A stretch of 60,694 nt of DNA from CAYOHR01 sp964512145 (lineage in GTDB: Bacteria; Bacteroidota; Bacteroidia; Flavobacteriales_G; JALEGO01). Positions 8,662 to 17,415 of the stretch are shown here, piece by piece; the first letter of the stretch is position 1, and every line of letters starts with the position of its first letter. The notes under the pieces were generated by a model that worked only from the letters and a program-made list of their open reading frames with translations, did not search any database and was not told where the DNA came from. A program made the translations under genes and the position numbers. The DNA is taken from assembly GCA_964512145.1 (NCBI GenBank), contig CAZEIM010000015.1, forward strand, positions 1-60,694. The letters are read 5' to 3'.

Positions 8662-9263
8662 CACGTTTCGAATATTACTTCATTTTTAAACCCTATGGAA
8701 TGCTCTCTCAGTTTAGTACCGAGGGAAGCGCTTTAACTTTAACTGATTTTCCGTTTTCTTTTCCAAAAGATGTGTATCCGGTAGGAAGATTAGATTCCGA
8801 TAGTGAAGGACTATTATTACTTACCAATAACAAAAAATTGAACCTACAATTACTATCTCCTAACAATCATGTATCTAAAAAGTATTGGGTGCAAGTAGAA
8901 GGAGATATTTCTGACAATGCTATTACTCAATTATCAACAGGGGTAACAATAACGCTACCTTCAAAAAAAACGCACCTAACTAAACCCTGTGAAGTAAAAA
9001 AATTGTCTTTTATTAATATTCCCGAAAGAAATCCCCCCATCCGTTTCAGAAAAAACATCCCAACTACATGGTTAGAAATTTCGTTACAAGAAGGTAAAAA
9101 CAGACAAATCAGAAAAATGACAGCCAAAGTGGGATTTCCAACACTCCGAATTATTCGAGTAGGAATAGGCAAATACTTTTTAAAAAATATCCCTCAATCA
9201 CCTCTGATTATAAAATTAAAAGAAGATGATGTGATAAATTATTTTCCGGGAATAAAATTATAA
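8634..9263 (+). CDS. rRNA large-subunit pseudouridine synthase, RluE-like
   Basis: A 209-residue member of the RsuA/RluB/E/F family. It isomerises a uridine in rRNA; by similarity 23S U2457 (RluE) is likely but not proven. The catalytic aspartate is D54 in YPVGRLDSDSEGLLLLTN, and the C-terminal motif LQEGKNRQIRKM is typical. An N-terminal S4 domain is absent, as in RluE and unlike RsuA and RluB/F. The start is uncertain: ATG at 8634 overlaps fabH by 28 bases; TTG at 8655 would place the start next to the conserved core YYFIFKPYGMLSQF and overlap by 7. It is the last gene of the 5772-9263 cluster. Confidence 0.9.
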   Translation: MGIRINTLVTRFEYYFIFKPYGMLSQFSTEGSALTLTDFPFSFPKDVYPVGRLDSDSEGLLLLTNNKKLNLQLLSPNNHVSKKYWVQVEGDISDNAITQLSTGVTITLPSKKTHLTKPCEVKKLSFINIPERNPPIRFRKNIPTTWLEISLQEGKNRQIRKMTAKVGFPTLRIIRVGIGKYFLKNIPQSPLIIKLKEDDVINYFPGIKL

Positions 9264-9360
9264 ACCATAACATAGTGGTTTTATCTCCATTTATCCTATG
9301 TATTTATACCATCATTTATAAATGTGTAAAAATCTGAATAAAAAAATCGCATAAAAAAAT

Positions 9361-9368
9361 TATATTTG
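9361..9368 (+). promoter_or_regulatory. Candidate -7 box TATATTTG for hemE
   Basis: Exact TAnnTTTG match. Transcription starting about 4 bases after the box would fall on the GTG at 9372, so the hemE message may be leaderless. A TTG start at 9366 would lie inside the box and is unlikely. Confidence 0.55.
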
Positions 9369-9371
9369 CAC

Positions 9372-10418
9372 GTGCTTACTCAAATTGACAAATCTATTAA
9401 AAATGATGTTCTATTAAGAACCATTCGTGGAGAAAAAACGGAAAGAATTCCTGTTTGGCTAATGCGACAAGCAGGACGAATATTGCCTGAATACAGAAAA
9501 GTAAGATCTTCTGTAAAAGATTTTAAAGAGCTGGTAAAAAACCCACAACTTGCAGCTGAAGTAACCATTCAGCCTATAGATATCTTAGAAGTAGATGCCG
9601 CTATCATTTTTTCGGATATTTTAGTAATTCCAGAGGCCTTAGGATTGGATTATGAAATGATAGAAAAAAAAGGGCCATATTTTCCTTCTACTATACAATC
9701 TGAACAAGATGTATTAAGATTAGATGAAAATAATATGGAAGAAAAGCTTCGCTATGTAACGGATGCTATAAAAATTACCAAAAAAGAGTTAAACCAACGA
9801 GTTCCATTAATTGGTTTTGCCGGAGCACCTTGGACTATTTTTTCATATATGGTAGAAGGCAGTGGATCCAAAACTTTTTCAAAAGCTCGTAAATTACTAT
9901 ATACCAACCCAATTTTATCGCACAAATTATTAGATAAAATTACTAAAGCAACCATTCAGTACTTAAAAGCTCAAATTCATGCAGGAGCGGATGTGATTCA
10001 AATTTTCGATAGCTGGGCTGGGGTACTTACTCAAGAGCAATATAAAGAATTTTCTATCCCATACTTGCAAAAAATTTGTGATGAAATAAATAATACACCC
10101 CTGACCGTTTTTGCTAAAGGAGCGTTTTTTTCCATGCATGATTTAGCTAATTTATCTTGTAACACATTGGGAATAGATTGGAATATGAATATTAAAGAAT
10201 GGAGAAAAGCTACCAACAACCAAAAAGTACTTCAAGGTAATTTAGATCCTTGTGTACTATATTCTGATGAAAAAAATATTGAAAAACATACCTTACAAAT
10301 GATTGAACAATTTGGCCCCTATAAATACATTGCTAATTTAGGTCATGGGGTATATCCAGATACCGATTTTAATAAAGTAAAAGTATTTATTGAAACCGTA
10401 AAAAACTATAAAATATAA
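9372..10418 (+). CDS. hemE: Uroporphyrinogen decarboxylase
   Basis: A 348-residue cytoplasmic enzyme that removes four carboxyl groups from uroporphyrinogen III to give coproporphyrinogen III in heme synthesis. Both family signatures are present: PVWLMRQAGRILPEYR near the N-terminus and GFAGAPWTIFSYMVEG in the middle, with the substrate-binding aspartate in IIFSDILVIPEALG. I chose GTG at 9372 because the family starts only about ten residues before KNDVLLR; the TTG at 9366 overlaps a -7 promoter box. A two-base gap separates it from the envelope-protein gene downstream, which is probably cotranscribed. Heme made here would serve the tryptophan dioxygenase and hemoglobin of this window. Confidence 0.97.
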   Translation: MLTQIDKSIKNDVLLRTIRGEKTERIPVWLMRQAGRILPEYRKVRSSVKDFKELVKNPQLAAEVTIQPIDILEVDAAIIFSDILVIPEALGLDYEMIEKKGPYFPSTIQSEQDVLRLDENNMEEKLRYVTDAIKITKKELNQRVPLIGFAGAPWTIFSYMVEGSGSKTFSKARKLLYTNPILSHKLLDKITKATIQYLKAQIHAGADVIQIFDSWAGVLTQEQYKEFSIPYLQKICDEINNTPLTVFAKGAFFSMHDLANLSCNTLGIDWNMNIKEWRKATNNQKVLQGNLDPCVLYSDEKNIEKHTLQMIEQFGPYKYIANLGHGVYPDTDFNKVKVFIETVKNYKI

Positions 10419-10420
10419 TT

Positions 10421-11572
10421 ATGAAAAAAATAGTTCTTTTCCTATTTACAATCAGTTTTCATGGAATAGTATTTGCTCAAAGCAATTTAATAAATAACTG
10501 GAGTTTTGACGCTTCACCAAAAGGTAAGCCAATTAAAATTAAAGAAGCTGAAATGATTCAAGAAGCTATGGGTTGGTCCTCCCCTATTACTCCTCAAGCA
10601 GATTTATATTCTAGACATTCAAAAGAACCAAATTTCTTTGTTCCAACCAATCAATATGGCAGACAAGATGTGGATGATGGTTGTTGCTATGCAGGTATTG
10701 TTACCTTTGGTGAAAAGGAAAAAATGCCTAAAACCTATATTTCTACTCAACTTACAACTCCTTTACAAAAAGATTCTTTTTACTGCGTAAATTTTAAAGT
10801 AAGCTTATCCGATCTTTCTAAATATGCTTCAAATAATATTGGAGCAGCTTTTAGCGTAGGCCCTATTGACGGAAAAATGCTAAAATCGTACTCGGTAGTT
10901 CCTCAGTTTTTGCCGATGGGGAATAAAATTCAAGAAGATCAATACCTTTGGAATGAAATATGCGGAATGATTAAGGCTCAGGGTGATGAAAGCCATGTTA
11001 CCTTTGGTAATTTCTCTAGCGATGCGAATACACAAACTATAAAAGTAAAAAAACCTAAAGAGTTTAGTCAGCAACAAATTCCAAATGCATATTATTTTAT
11101 TGATGAACTGATAGTTTATAAAACAGATTCTACCATTGGTTGTAAATGTAGGGATACAGAAACTAAAGAAGAAATAAAAGTCATATACAAAAAATCAGAA
11201 AGTGATGATGTATCAAGCAACCCAGCCAAAATGGTCGAATACAAATTCATCTATTTTGTATCAAAAACACCTAACTTAAGTGATAAATCAAAAGCTTTAT
11301 TGGATGAAGTAGCTAAAATTCTTACAGAAAACGCACAAGTTAAAGTAAATGTATTTGCATCCTCCGATAAACAAGAAGAAATTATTATGGCAAAGTCGAA
11401 AATAGATATATCTAAAAAAAGAGCAGAAGCCGTAATCAACTATCTTATCGAAAAAGGAATTTCAAAAGATCGTTTAATAGCAAAACCAATTAAAGACACA
11501 CAAGCCAAAGAATCAAAAGACGAAAATATATTAAAAAACGACCGAAAAGTCTGGTTTACTCTTATTCCTTAA
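10421..11572 (+). CDS. Exported protein with C-terminal OmpA-like domain
   Basis: 383 residues with a clear signal peptide (MKKIVLFLFTISFHGIVFA, cleavage before Q). The middle part begins NLINNWSFDAS, a start I recognise in Bacteroidota proteins with an N-terminal carbohydrate-binding-like or jelly-roll region, but I cannot name the domain. Residues from about 270 to the end resemble OmpA: a strand-helix pattern with an aspartate (FASSDKQEE) and arginine (ISKKRAEAVINYLIEKGISKDRL) where OmpA binds diaminopimelate. The usual GHTD motif is degraded, so peptidoglycan binding is inference. It sits 2 bases after hemE and 3 bases before the transporter gene. Confidence 0.8.
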   Translation: MKKIVLFLFTISFHGIVFAQSNLINNWSFDASPKGKPIKIKEAEMIQEAMGWSSPITPQADLYSRHSKEPNFFVPTNQYGRQDVDDGCCYAGIVTFGEKEKMPKTYISTQLTTPLQKDSFYCVNFKVSLSDLSKYASNNIGAAFSVGPIDGKMLKSYSVVPQFLPMGNKIQEDQYLWNEICGMIKAQGDESHVTFGNFSSDANTQTIKVKKPKEFSQQQIPNAYYFIDELIVYKTDSTIGCKCRDTETKEEIKVIYKKSESDDVSSNPAKMVEYKFIYFVSKTPNLSDKSKALLDEVAKILTENAQVKVNVFASSDKQEEIIMAKSKIDISKKRAEAVINYLIEKGISKDRLIAKPIKDTQAKESKDENILKNDRKVWFTLIP

Positions 11573-11575
11573 TTT

Positions 11576-12871
11576 TTGAACAATAAAAAAGTAATACGCT
11601 CCTGGATATTTTATGACTGGGCAAATTCGGTATATGCGCTGGTCATTAGTACCGCTATTTTTCCTTTGTATTATGCTTCATTAACGTCCAATAAAGTAAA
11701 CGGGGTACTACATGACACCGTATATTTTTTAGGTATACCATTTAAAAATACCGAATTTATGTCGTACACCATGTCGTTTTCCTATATTTTAGTTGCTATA
11801 TTATCACCATTATTATCCGGAATTGCAGATTACACCGGCAACAAACTTTTGTTTCTTAAAACATTCTGTTATTTAGGTGCACTTTCTTGTGCCGGATTAT
11901 TCTTTTTTAATATGCAATACTTCGAATTAAGTATGATATTGGTTTTATTAGCTAGTGTAGGATATTGGGCAAGCTTAGTTTTTTACAACTCATATTTACC
12001 CGATATTGTCACCCCAGATAGGTATGATAGTGTTTCAGCTCAAGGATTTGCCATGGGTTATTTAGGAAGTAATATCTTATTAATCATAAACTTAGTAATG
12101 ATATTAGTGCTAGAAATGAATCCAAAGTGGTGTTTTTTATTGGTAGCAATATGGTGGATAGGATTTGCCCAAATATCGTATCGTTTTTTACCCAAGCGTT
12201 TACCTCCTAAAGAAAGTAGTATACATAAATTATATAGAGGTTTTTACGAATTAAAAAAAGTTTTTTTAGAAACCAAAAACCTACCAAGCCTAAGGCAATA
12301 TTTAAGATCATTTTTTATATTCAGCATGGGGGTTCAAACGGTTATGGTAATGGCAGTATATTTTGGCGAAAAAGAAATTCAATGGAGTTCAAATGAAGAA
12401 AAAACAAGTGGATTAATCATTAGTATATTAATTATACAATTTATTGCTGTAGGAGGTTCTTACCTTCACTCTTTTATTTCAAAAAATATCGGAAATAAAA
12501 AAACCCTCATGTTTTCTTTAGTTTGCTGGATTGCAATATGTATATATGCATACTCTATATTTAAACCTTGGCAATTTTATACCGTTGCTGCTCTAGTAGG
12601 AGTAGTTATGGGGGGGATACAGTCTATCAGCAGATCATCCTACTCAAAATTATTACCTAATACTCCTGATACAACAAGCTATTTTAGCTTTTATGATGTT
12701 ACCGAAAAAATAGCCTTGGTATTTGGCGCTTTTAGTTTTGGTTTTTTAGAACGAATAACTGGTAGTATGAGAGTATCTGTAATATTAATTTCAACTTTTT
12801 TTGTGTTGGGATTAATATTGCTTTTTTTTGTGTCGTTTTTTAGTTTTACGTCTAAAGTTTATGACAAATAA
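11576..12871 (+). CDS. MFS transporter of the UMF1 (Atg22-like) family
   Basis: 431 residues with about 12 hydrophobic segments. The N-terminus RSWIFYDWANSVYALVISTAIFPLYY is diagnostic of the UMF1/Atg22 branch of the major facilitator superfamily, inner membrane, substrate unknown in bacteria (fungal Atg22 exports amino acids from vacuoles). Another family feature is MGGIQSISRSSYSKLLP near residue 350. It uses a TTG start, 3 bases after the OmpA-like gene. Its 3-prime end overlaps the L-2-hydroxyglutarate oxidase gene by 11 bases, so a linked role, such as moving a dicarboxylate or amino acid, is possible but unproven. Confidence 0.9.
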   Translation: MNNKKVIRSWIFYDWANSVYALVISTAIFPLYYASLTSNKVNGVLHDTVYFLGIPFKNTEFMSYTMSFSYILVAILSPLLSGIADYTGNKLLFLKTFCYLGALSCAGLFFFNMQYFELSMILVLLASVGYWASLVFYNSYLPDIVTPDRYDSVSAQGFAMGYLGSNILLIINLVMILVLEMNPKWCFLLVAIWWIGFAQISYRFLPKRLPPKESSIHKLYRGFYELKKVFLETKNLPSLRQYLRSFFIFSMGVQTVMVMAVYFGEKEIQWSSNEEKTSGLIISILIIQFIAVGGSYLHSFISKNIGNKKTLMFSLVCWIAICIYAYSIFKPWQFYTVAALVGVVMGGIQSISRSSYSKLLPNTPDTTSYFSFYDVTEKIALVFGAFSFGFLERITGSMRVSVILISTFFVLGLILLFFVSFFSFTSKVYDK

Positions 12872-14093
12872 CAGCGAAAAAATTTTTGATATTGTAATAA
12901 TTGGAGGTGGTATTGTTGGAGCTTCAGTAATGTATCAAATACAAAAAAAATTTCCCCATCTTCATATAGCTTTATTAGAAAAGGAAAAAAAAAGCGGTTT
13001 GCACCAAACAGGTCGAAACTCAGGTGTAATACACTCAGGGATATATTATAAACCCGGATCTTTAAAAGCTAAAAATTGCATTGGAGGCAGAAAAGAGCTC
13101 GTTGAGTTTGCAAAAGAACATCGTATTTCACATGATATTTGCGGAAAAATAATCGTAGCTACTAAACCCAGTGAATTAGATGCATTAGAAAAAATTTACC
13201 AACGAGGTGTTGAAAATAATATAGAGGGTATTGAAAAAATATCACGCCAACAAATCCAAGAAATTGAGCCCCATTGTACTTCAGCCATTTCAGGAATTTT
13301 TGTGGGCTGTACAGGAATTATTGATTATGTTTCTGTAAATAATACGTGCTTAAAAATTGCCCAATCTATTCAACATGAAAGTGAAGTGTTTTTTAATTGT
13401 GAAGCTACCGATATAATATGGCAAACTTCCTTTTGGACTATTAAAACAAAAAAACAACAAAACATTAAGGCTAAATTTTTAATTTCTTGTGCCGGACTAC
13501 AATCAGATAGGATCGCTCAAAAAACTTCGTCAAAATCAATTGAATGTAAAATTGTTCCCTTTCGAGGCGACTACTATGAATTAAGCGAACATGCCATGCA
13601 TAAAATTAAAAACTTAATATATCCTGTTCCCGACCCAAATTTTCCATTTTTAGGAGTACATTTTACTCGAATGATTCACGGAGGTGTTGAATGTGGTCCA
13701 AATGCAGTTTTTTCTTTTAAAAGAGAAGGATACCATCGCAACAGTTTCTCATTAGCAGATACTATAGACTCATTAACATATTCAGGAACCTGGAAACTTT
13801 TCTCAAAACACTGGAGATATGGACTAGAAGAATATAAAAGAGCCTGGTCTAAAAAACTTTTTTTAAAGTCATTACAAGAATTGATTCCTTCCCTTACAAT
13901 GGATGATATTATTCCTTCCAGATCTGGAGTAAGAGCACAAGCACTAGATAGTAAGGGTAATTTATTAGATGATTTTAAAATTATAGAAGGTCACCAGTCC
14001 CTACATGTAATTAATGCTCCTTCTCCAGCCGCAACAGCTAGTCTTTCTATCGGCAGAAAAATAAGTGAATTATATTCAAACTTACTAAAGTAA
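12861..14093 (+). CDS. lhgO: L-2-hydroxyglutarate oxidase (LhgO family)
   Basis: A 410-residue FAD-dependent oxidoreductase of the DAO superfamily. The FAD-binding motif IVIIGGGIVGASVMYQI is at the N-terminus, followed by GLHQTGRNSGVIHSGIYY, the LhgO hallmark. The C-terminal part holds RSGVRAQALD and APSPAATASLSIG, which close the active site. It oxidises L-2-hydroxyglutarate, a side product of malate and lactate dehydrogenases, back to 2-oxoglutarate and passes electrons to the membrane quinone pool. I use the ATG at 12861, because a longer frame from 12828 would only add residues encoded inside the transporter gene. No glutarate hydroxylase gene is nearby, so metabolite repair is more likely than a lysine catabolic role. 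Confidence 0.92.
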   Translation: MTNNSEKIFDIVIIGGGIVGASVMYQIQKKFPHLHIALLEKEKKSGLHQTGRNSGVIHSGIYYKPGSLKAKNCIGGRKELVEFAKEHRISHDICGKIIVATKPSELDALEKIYQRGVENNIEGIEKISRQQIQEIEPHCTSAISGIFVGCTGIIDYVSVNNTCLKIAQSIQHESEVFFNCEATDIIWQTSFWTIKTKKQQNIKAKFLISCAGLQSDRIAQKTSSKSIECKIVPFRGDYYELSEHAMHKIKNLIYPVPDPNFPFLGVHFTRMIHGGVECGPNAVFSFKREGYHRNSFSLADTIDSLTYSGTWKLFSKHWRYGLEEYKRAWSKKLFLKSLQELIPSLTMDDIIPSRSGVRAQALDSKGNLLDDFKIIEGHQSLHVINAPSPAATASLSIGRKISELYSNLLK

Positions 14094-14122
14094 AAATCCT
14101 CTAGTATACCTCTATAAAGACT

Positions 14123-14171
14123 AATTAATCCTAAGTTGCGCGCATGAAATAGATAAAAATTAGGATTAATT
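14123..14171. promoter_or_regulatory. 12-bp perfect inverted repeat upstream of the dehydrogenase E1 gene
   Basis: AATTAATCCTAA at 14123-14134 is repeated in inverse at 14160-14171, with a 25-base spacer containing GTTGCGCGCATG. It ends 47 bases before the ATG at 14219 and has no T-tract, so a regulator-binding site or mRNA hairpin is more likely than a terminator. Confidence 0.5.
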
Positions 14172-14218
14172 TACTATTTTAGTAACAAAAAATTACCCTA
14201 ATCTATTTAAAGAATATC

Positions 14219-16630
14219 ATGAAAGAAGCATTAGAAGAAGAAGTAAATGTACTAAGCAAAGACGATTTAAAAAAGGAAATACTACATGATTATATCATCG
14301 CATGCCAAAGTAGAGAAGCTAGTTTATTAGGACGTAAAGAGGTTTTAACCGGAAAAGCAAAATTTGGAATATTTGGTGACGGAAAAGAAATTGCACAAAT
14401 AGCCATGGCAAAAAACTTTAAAAAGGGAGATTGGCGTTCAGGATATTACAGAGATCAAACCTTTATGATGGCCATAGGTGAACTTTCCTTAGAGCAATTT
14501 TTTGCTCAATTATATGCTCATGCTGACGAACAATTCGATCCACATTCTGGAGGAAGACAAATGAATGCGCACTTTGCGACTCGATTACTGGATGAAAATG
14601 GAAATTGGAAAAATCAAACAGAAAGTAAAAATACATCGGCCGACCTTTCTCCTACTGCAGCTCAAATGCCTAGATTACTAGGATTGGCTTACGCTTCAAA
14701 ATTTTATAGAAATAATTCAAATTTAAGTACGCATAATCAATTGTTTACAATTCAAGGAAATGAAGTAGCCTTTGGAACAATTGGAGATGCAAGTACCTCA
14801 GAAGGTTTGTTTTGGGAAACGATTAATGCTGCAGGTGTACTTCAAGTACCTATGATTGTTTCTGTTTGGGATGATGCCTATGGAATATCTGTTCCCAAAA
14901 AATATCAAACAACCAAAGAAAGTATTTCAGAAGTATTAAAAGGTTTTCAAAGAGATCAAAAACATACTGGTTTCGAAATATTTAAAGCAAAAGGGTGGGA
15001 TTATGCTCAACTATGTCTAGTATACGAAAAAGCTGTTAAAATTGCACGAACAGAACATGTGCCTTGTATAATTCATGTAGAAGAAATTACTCAACCACAA
15101 GGACACTCTACCTCAGGTTCACATGAACGTTACAAAAACGAAGATCGTTTAAATTGGGAAAAAGAACATGATTGTATTTATACCATGAAACGATGGATTT
15201 TAAAAAATGGTATAGCTACAGAAGAAGAATTAGATGAAATTTATGAACAAGCAAAACAAGATGTTAAAATTGCCCGAAAAAAAGCATGGGAAGCATATCA
15301 ACTCCCCATTATAGAATATAAAAATAAACTAACTCAAATTTTATCTAATTTTTCAGAAATTGATACCATTTCATTACTCATTGAATCATTGCAAAAAAAT
15401 AATGAGTTATTTTGGGCAGATGTTACTATGATATGTCGAAAAGCATTATGGAATTTAAAACATTTGCCAGAGGTAGATTTATATGAATTAATAGAATGTA
15501 AAAAAAGTTTAGACAACGAAAACTTTTATAGATTTAACAGCTTTTTATACAATGAATTAGATAATTCTATTTTAAGTAAAAATTCAACTCTCCCAATTTA
15601 TGGCGAAAACACGAAAGAAGTAGATGGAAGAGAGATTTTAAGAGAAAATTTCGATGCTGTATTATCTAAATATCCAGAGGTATTAATTTTTGGGGAAGAT
15701 GTAGGATTTATTGGTGGTGTAAACCAAACTGTAGCTGGGTTACAAGAAAAATATGGAAAAGATAGAGTTTTTGATACCGGAATTAGAGAAGCTACTATTA
15801 TCGGACAAGCAATAGGTTTAGCTCTTAGAGGTTTTAGACCCATTGCTGAAATACAATATTTAGATTACTTATTATATGCTCTTCAGATTATTAGTGATGA
15901 TTTAGCCTCATTAAGGTACAGAACAAAAAATGGACAAAAAGCACCGGTCATTATTTCAACCCGAGGGCATAGACTAGAGGGGATATGGCATGCAGGATCT
16001 CCTATGGGTACCATTCTTTCATCATTTAGAGGCTTGTATGTTTGTGTACCCCGAAATATGACTATTGCAGCTGGCTTTTATAACACATTGCTTAAGGGAG
16101 ACGATCCCGCTTTAGTCATTGAATGTTTAAATGGCTACCGAAGTAAAGAAAAACTCCCTAGTAATCCTGGCGAATATTCTATTCCGCTTGGAGTTGCTGA
16201 AGTATTGGAATCAGGAACCGATGTAACCTTAGTTACGTATGGGTCTTGCATACGAATTGCTGAAAAAGCTATAGAAGAATTATTAAAACACCAAATATCA
16301 GTTGAATTAATTGATATTCAAACACTTATCCCTTTTGATACTACGCATATAATTGCAAATTCTGTAAAAAAAACCAATAAACTCATCCTATTAGATGAAG
16401 ATGTTCCTGGAGGGGCTACGGCATATATGTTGCAGCAAATTTTAGAAAAACAAGAAGTGTTTTCATATTTAGATGCGCCCATAAAAACTATAACATCAAA
16501 AGAACACAGGCCTGCTTACGGATCTGATGGAGATTATTTTTCGAAACCTTCAGCGGAGGATATATTTGAAAGTGTTTACCAAATGATGCACGAATATAAT
16601 CCAACAATGTATCCAAAAATTAATATATGA
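14219..16630 (+). CDS. Fused alpha-beta E1 of a 2-oxoacid dehydrogenase complex (branched-chain/pyruvate type)
   Basis: An 803-residue protein joining E1-alpha (about 1-400) and E1-beta (about 460-803) in one chain, an arrangement common in Bacteroidota. In the alpha half the thiamine-diphosphate motif begins G189-D190 (GDASTSEGLFWE) and ends in WDDAYGISVP. The beta half shows DGREILRENFDAVL, FGEDVGFIGG, DTGIREATIIG and PVIISTRGHR. It decarboxylates 2-oxoacids (probably from Val, Leu and Ile) and transfers the acyl group to lipoyl-E2. E2 and E3 are not in this window. The start ATG at 14219 is the first in the frame after the dyad at 14123. Its last four bases overlap the next gene (ATGA). 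Confidence 0.92.
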   Translation: MKEALEEEVNVLSKDDLKKEILHDYIIACQSREASLLGRKEVLTGKAKFGIFGDGKEIAQIAMAKNFKKGDWRSGYYRDQTFMMAIGELSLEQFFAQLYAHADEQFDPHSGGRQMNAHFATRLLDENGNWKNQTESKNTSADLSPTAAQMPRLLGLAYASKFYRNNSNLSTHNQLFTIQGNEVAFGTIGDASTSEGLFWETINAAGVLQVPMIVSVWDDAYGISVPKKYQTTKESISEVLKGFQRDQKHTGFEIFKAKGWDYAQLCLVYEKAVKIARTEHVPCIIHVEEITQPQGHSTSGSHERYKNEDRLNWEKEHDCIYTMKRWILKNGIATEEELDEIYEQAKQDVKIARKKAWEAYQLPIIEYKNKLTQILSNFSEIDTISLLIESLQKNNELFWADVTMICRKALWNLKHLPEVDLYELIECKKSLDNENFYRFNSFLYNELDNSILSKNSTLPIYGENTKEVDGREILRENFDAVLSKYPEVLIFGEDVGFIGGVNQTVAGLQEKYGKDRVFDTGIREATIIGQAIGLALRGFRPIAEIQYLDYLLYALQIISDDLASLRYRTKNGQKAPVIISTRGHRLEGIWHAGSPMGTILSSFRGLYVCVPRNMTIAAGFYNTLLKGDDPALVIECLNGYRSKEKLPSNPGEYSIPLGVAEVLESGTDVTLVTYGSCIRIAEKAIEELLKHQISVELIDIQTLIPFDTTHIIANSVKKTNKLILLDEDVPGGATAYMLQQILEKQEVFSYLDAPIKTITSKEHRPAYGSDGDYFSKPSAEDIFESVYQMMHEYNPTMYPKINI

Positions 16631-17394
16631 AATGTATTATCAGCATTGTAGTTTTATTTGTTTCAATCCAAGCAATTGCTGATGAAAAATTTCAACTAAA
16701 TGGTGTTTTATCTCCTTCCTATGAAGGGTTAAGTCCTAGAAACCGAGATATTGTAAATATTTTTCCAAAACAACGTTTGTCCTACAATTTTGGTGGAGAA
16801 TTAAAATATTTCATGTCTCCTTTAATTAGTACCAACTTAGGCATACATTTTCAAAATAAAGGATTTATTTCCGAACCAAAATATGAATATTACGATGACT
16901 CAATATCTGTACGTATTAATATATCGTTAAAGTATTTAGTGATACCATTTGATCTATGTTTTAACTTTCAACCTGCTTTTCGTACAGAAATATTTTTTAA
17001 TGTAGGTTTAGCATATGGAATATTATTACAGCAATCTTTTAAAGGAAGAAGAGTTCCCGTTGAGATAAGAGGCTCAGATAACCCATTATATGATGGTTTA
17101 AGCAATAAGCCTTCGAACATAAATTGGTTTGATAAAAATTATGTAGGAGTTAATATAGGATTTGGAATTACACGATATTTATTATCTAGAATGGCATTAA
17201 CCATACATCCTATGTTTATGTACCAAATTGACAATGCCATTAATCCTTTTCCATTGGGCCCTATAGTACCATTTACTCTAGACAATAAAGGCCAATTGGT
17301 TGAATATAGTCCTGGATTTAAATCTATGTTACTTCAATTTAAAATCGGGTATTATTTTAGTGATCAAATTGAAAATACTCGTAAAAAATTATAA
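16627..17394 (+). CDS. Outer-membrane beta-barrel protein (PorT-like)
   Basis: 255 residues: signal peptide MKCIISIVVLFVSIQAIA, then alternating hydrophobic strands typical of an 8- to 10-strand barrel (NFGGELKYFMSP, TNLGIHFQNKGF, NISLKYLVIPFDLCFNF, FFNVGLAYGILL, VGVNIGFGITRYLLSRMALTIHPMF) and a last strand LLQFKIGYYF. Small barrels of this kind are very common in Bacteroidota and mostly of unknown role. The start ATGA overlaps the stop of the dehydrogenase E1 gene, but a functional link is doubtful; coupling may be positional only. Confidence 0.8.
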   Translation: MKCIISIVVLFVSIQAIADEKFQLNGVLSPSYEGLSPRNRDIVNIFPKQRLSYNFGGELKYFMSPLISTNLGIHFQNKGFISEPKYEYYDDSISVRINISLKYLVIPFDLCFNFQPAFRTEIFFNVGLAYGILLQQSFKGRRVPVEIRGSDNPLYDGLSNKPSNINWFDKNYVGVNIGFGITRYLLSRMALTIHPMFMYQIDNAINPFPLGPIVPFTLDNKGQLVEYSPGFKSMLLQFKIGYYFSDQIENTRKKL

Positions 17395-17415
17395 TGTATG
17401 CCCATAAAAGTTTTC

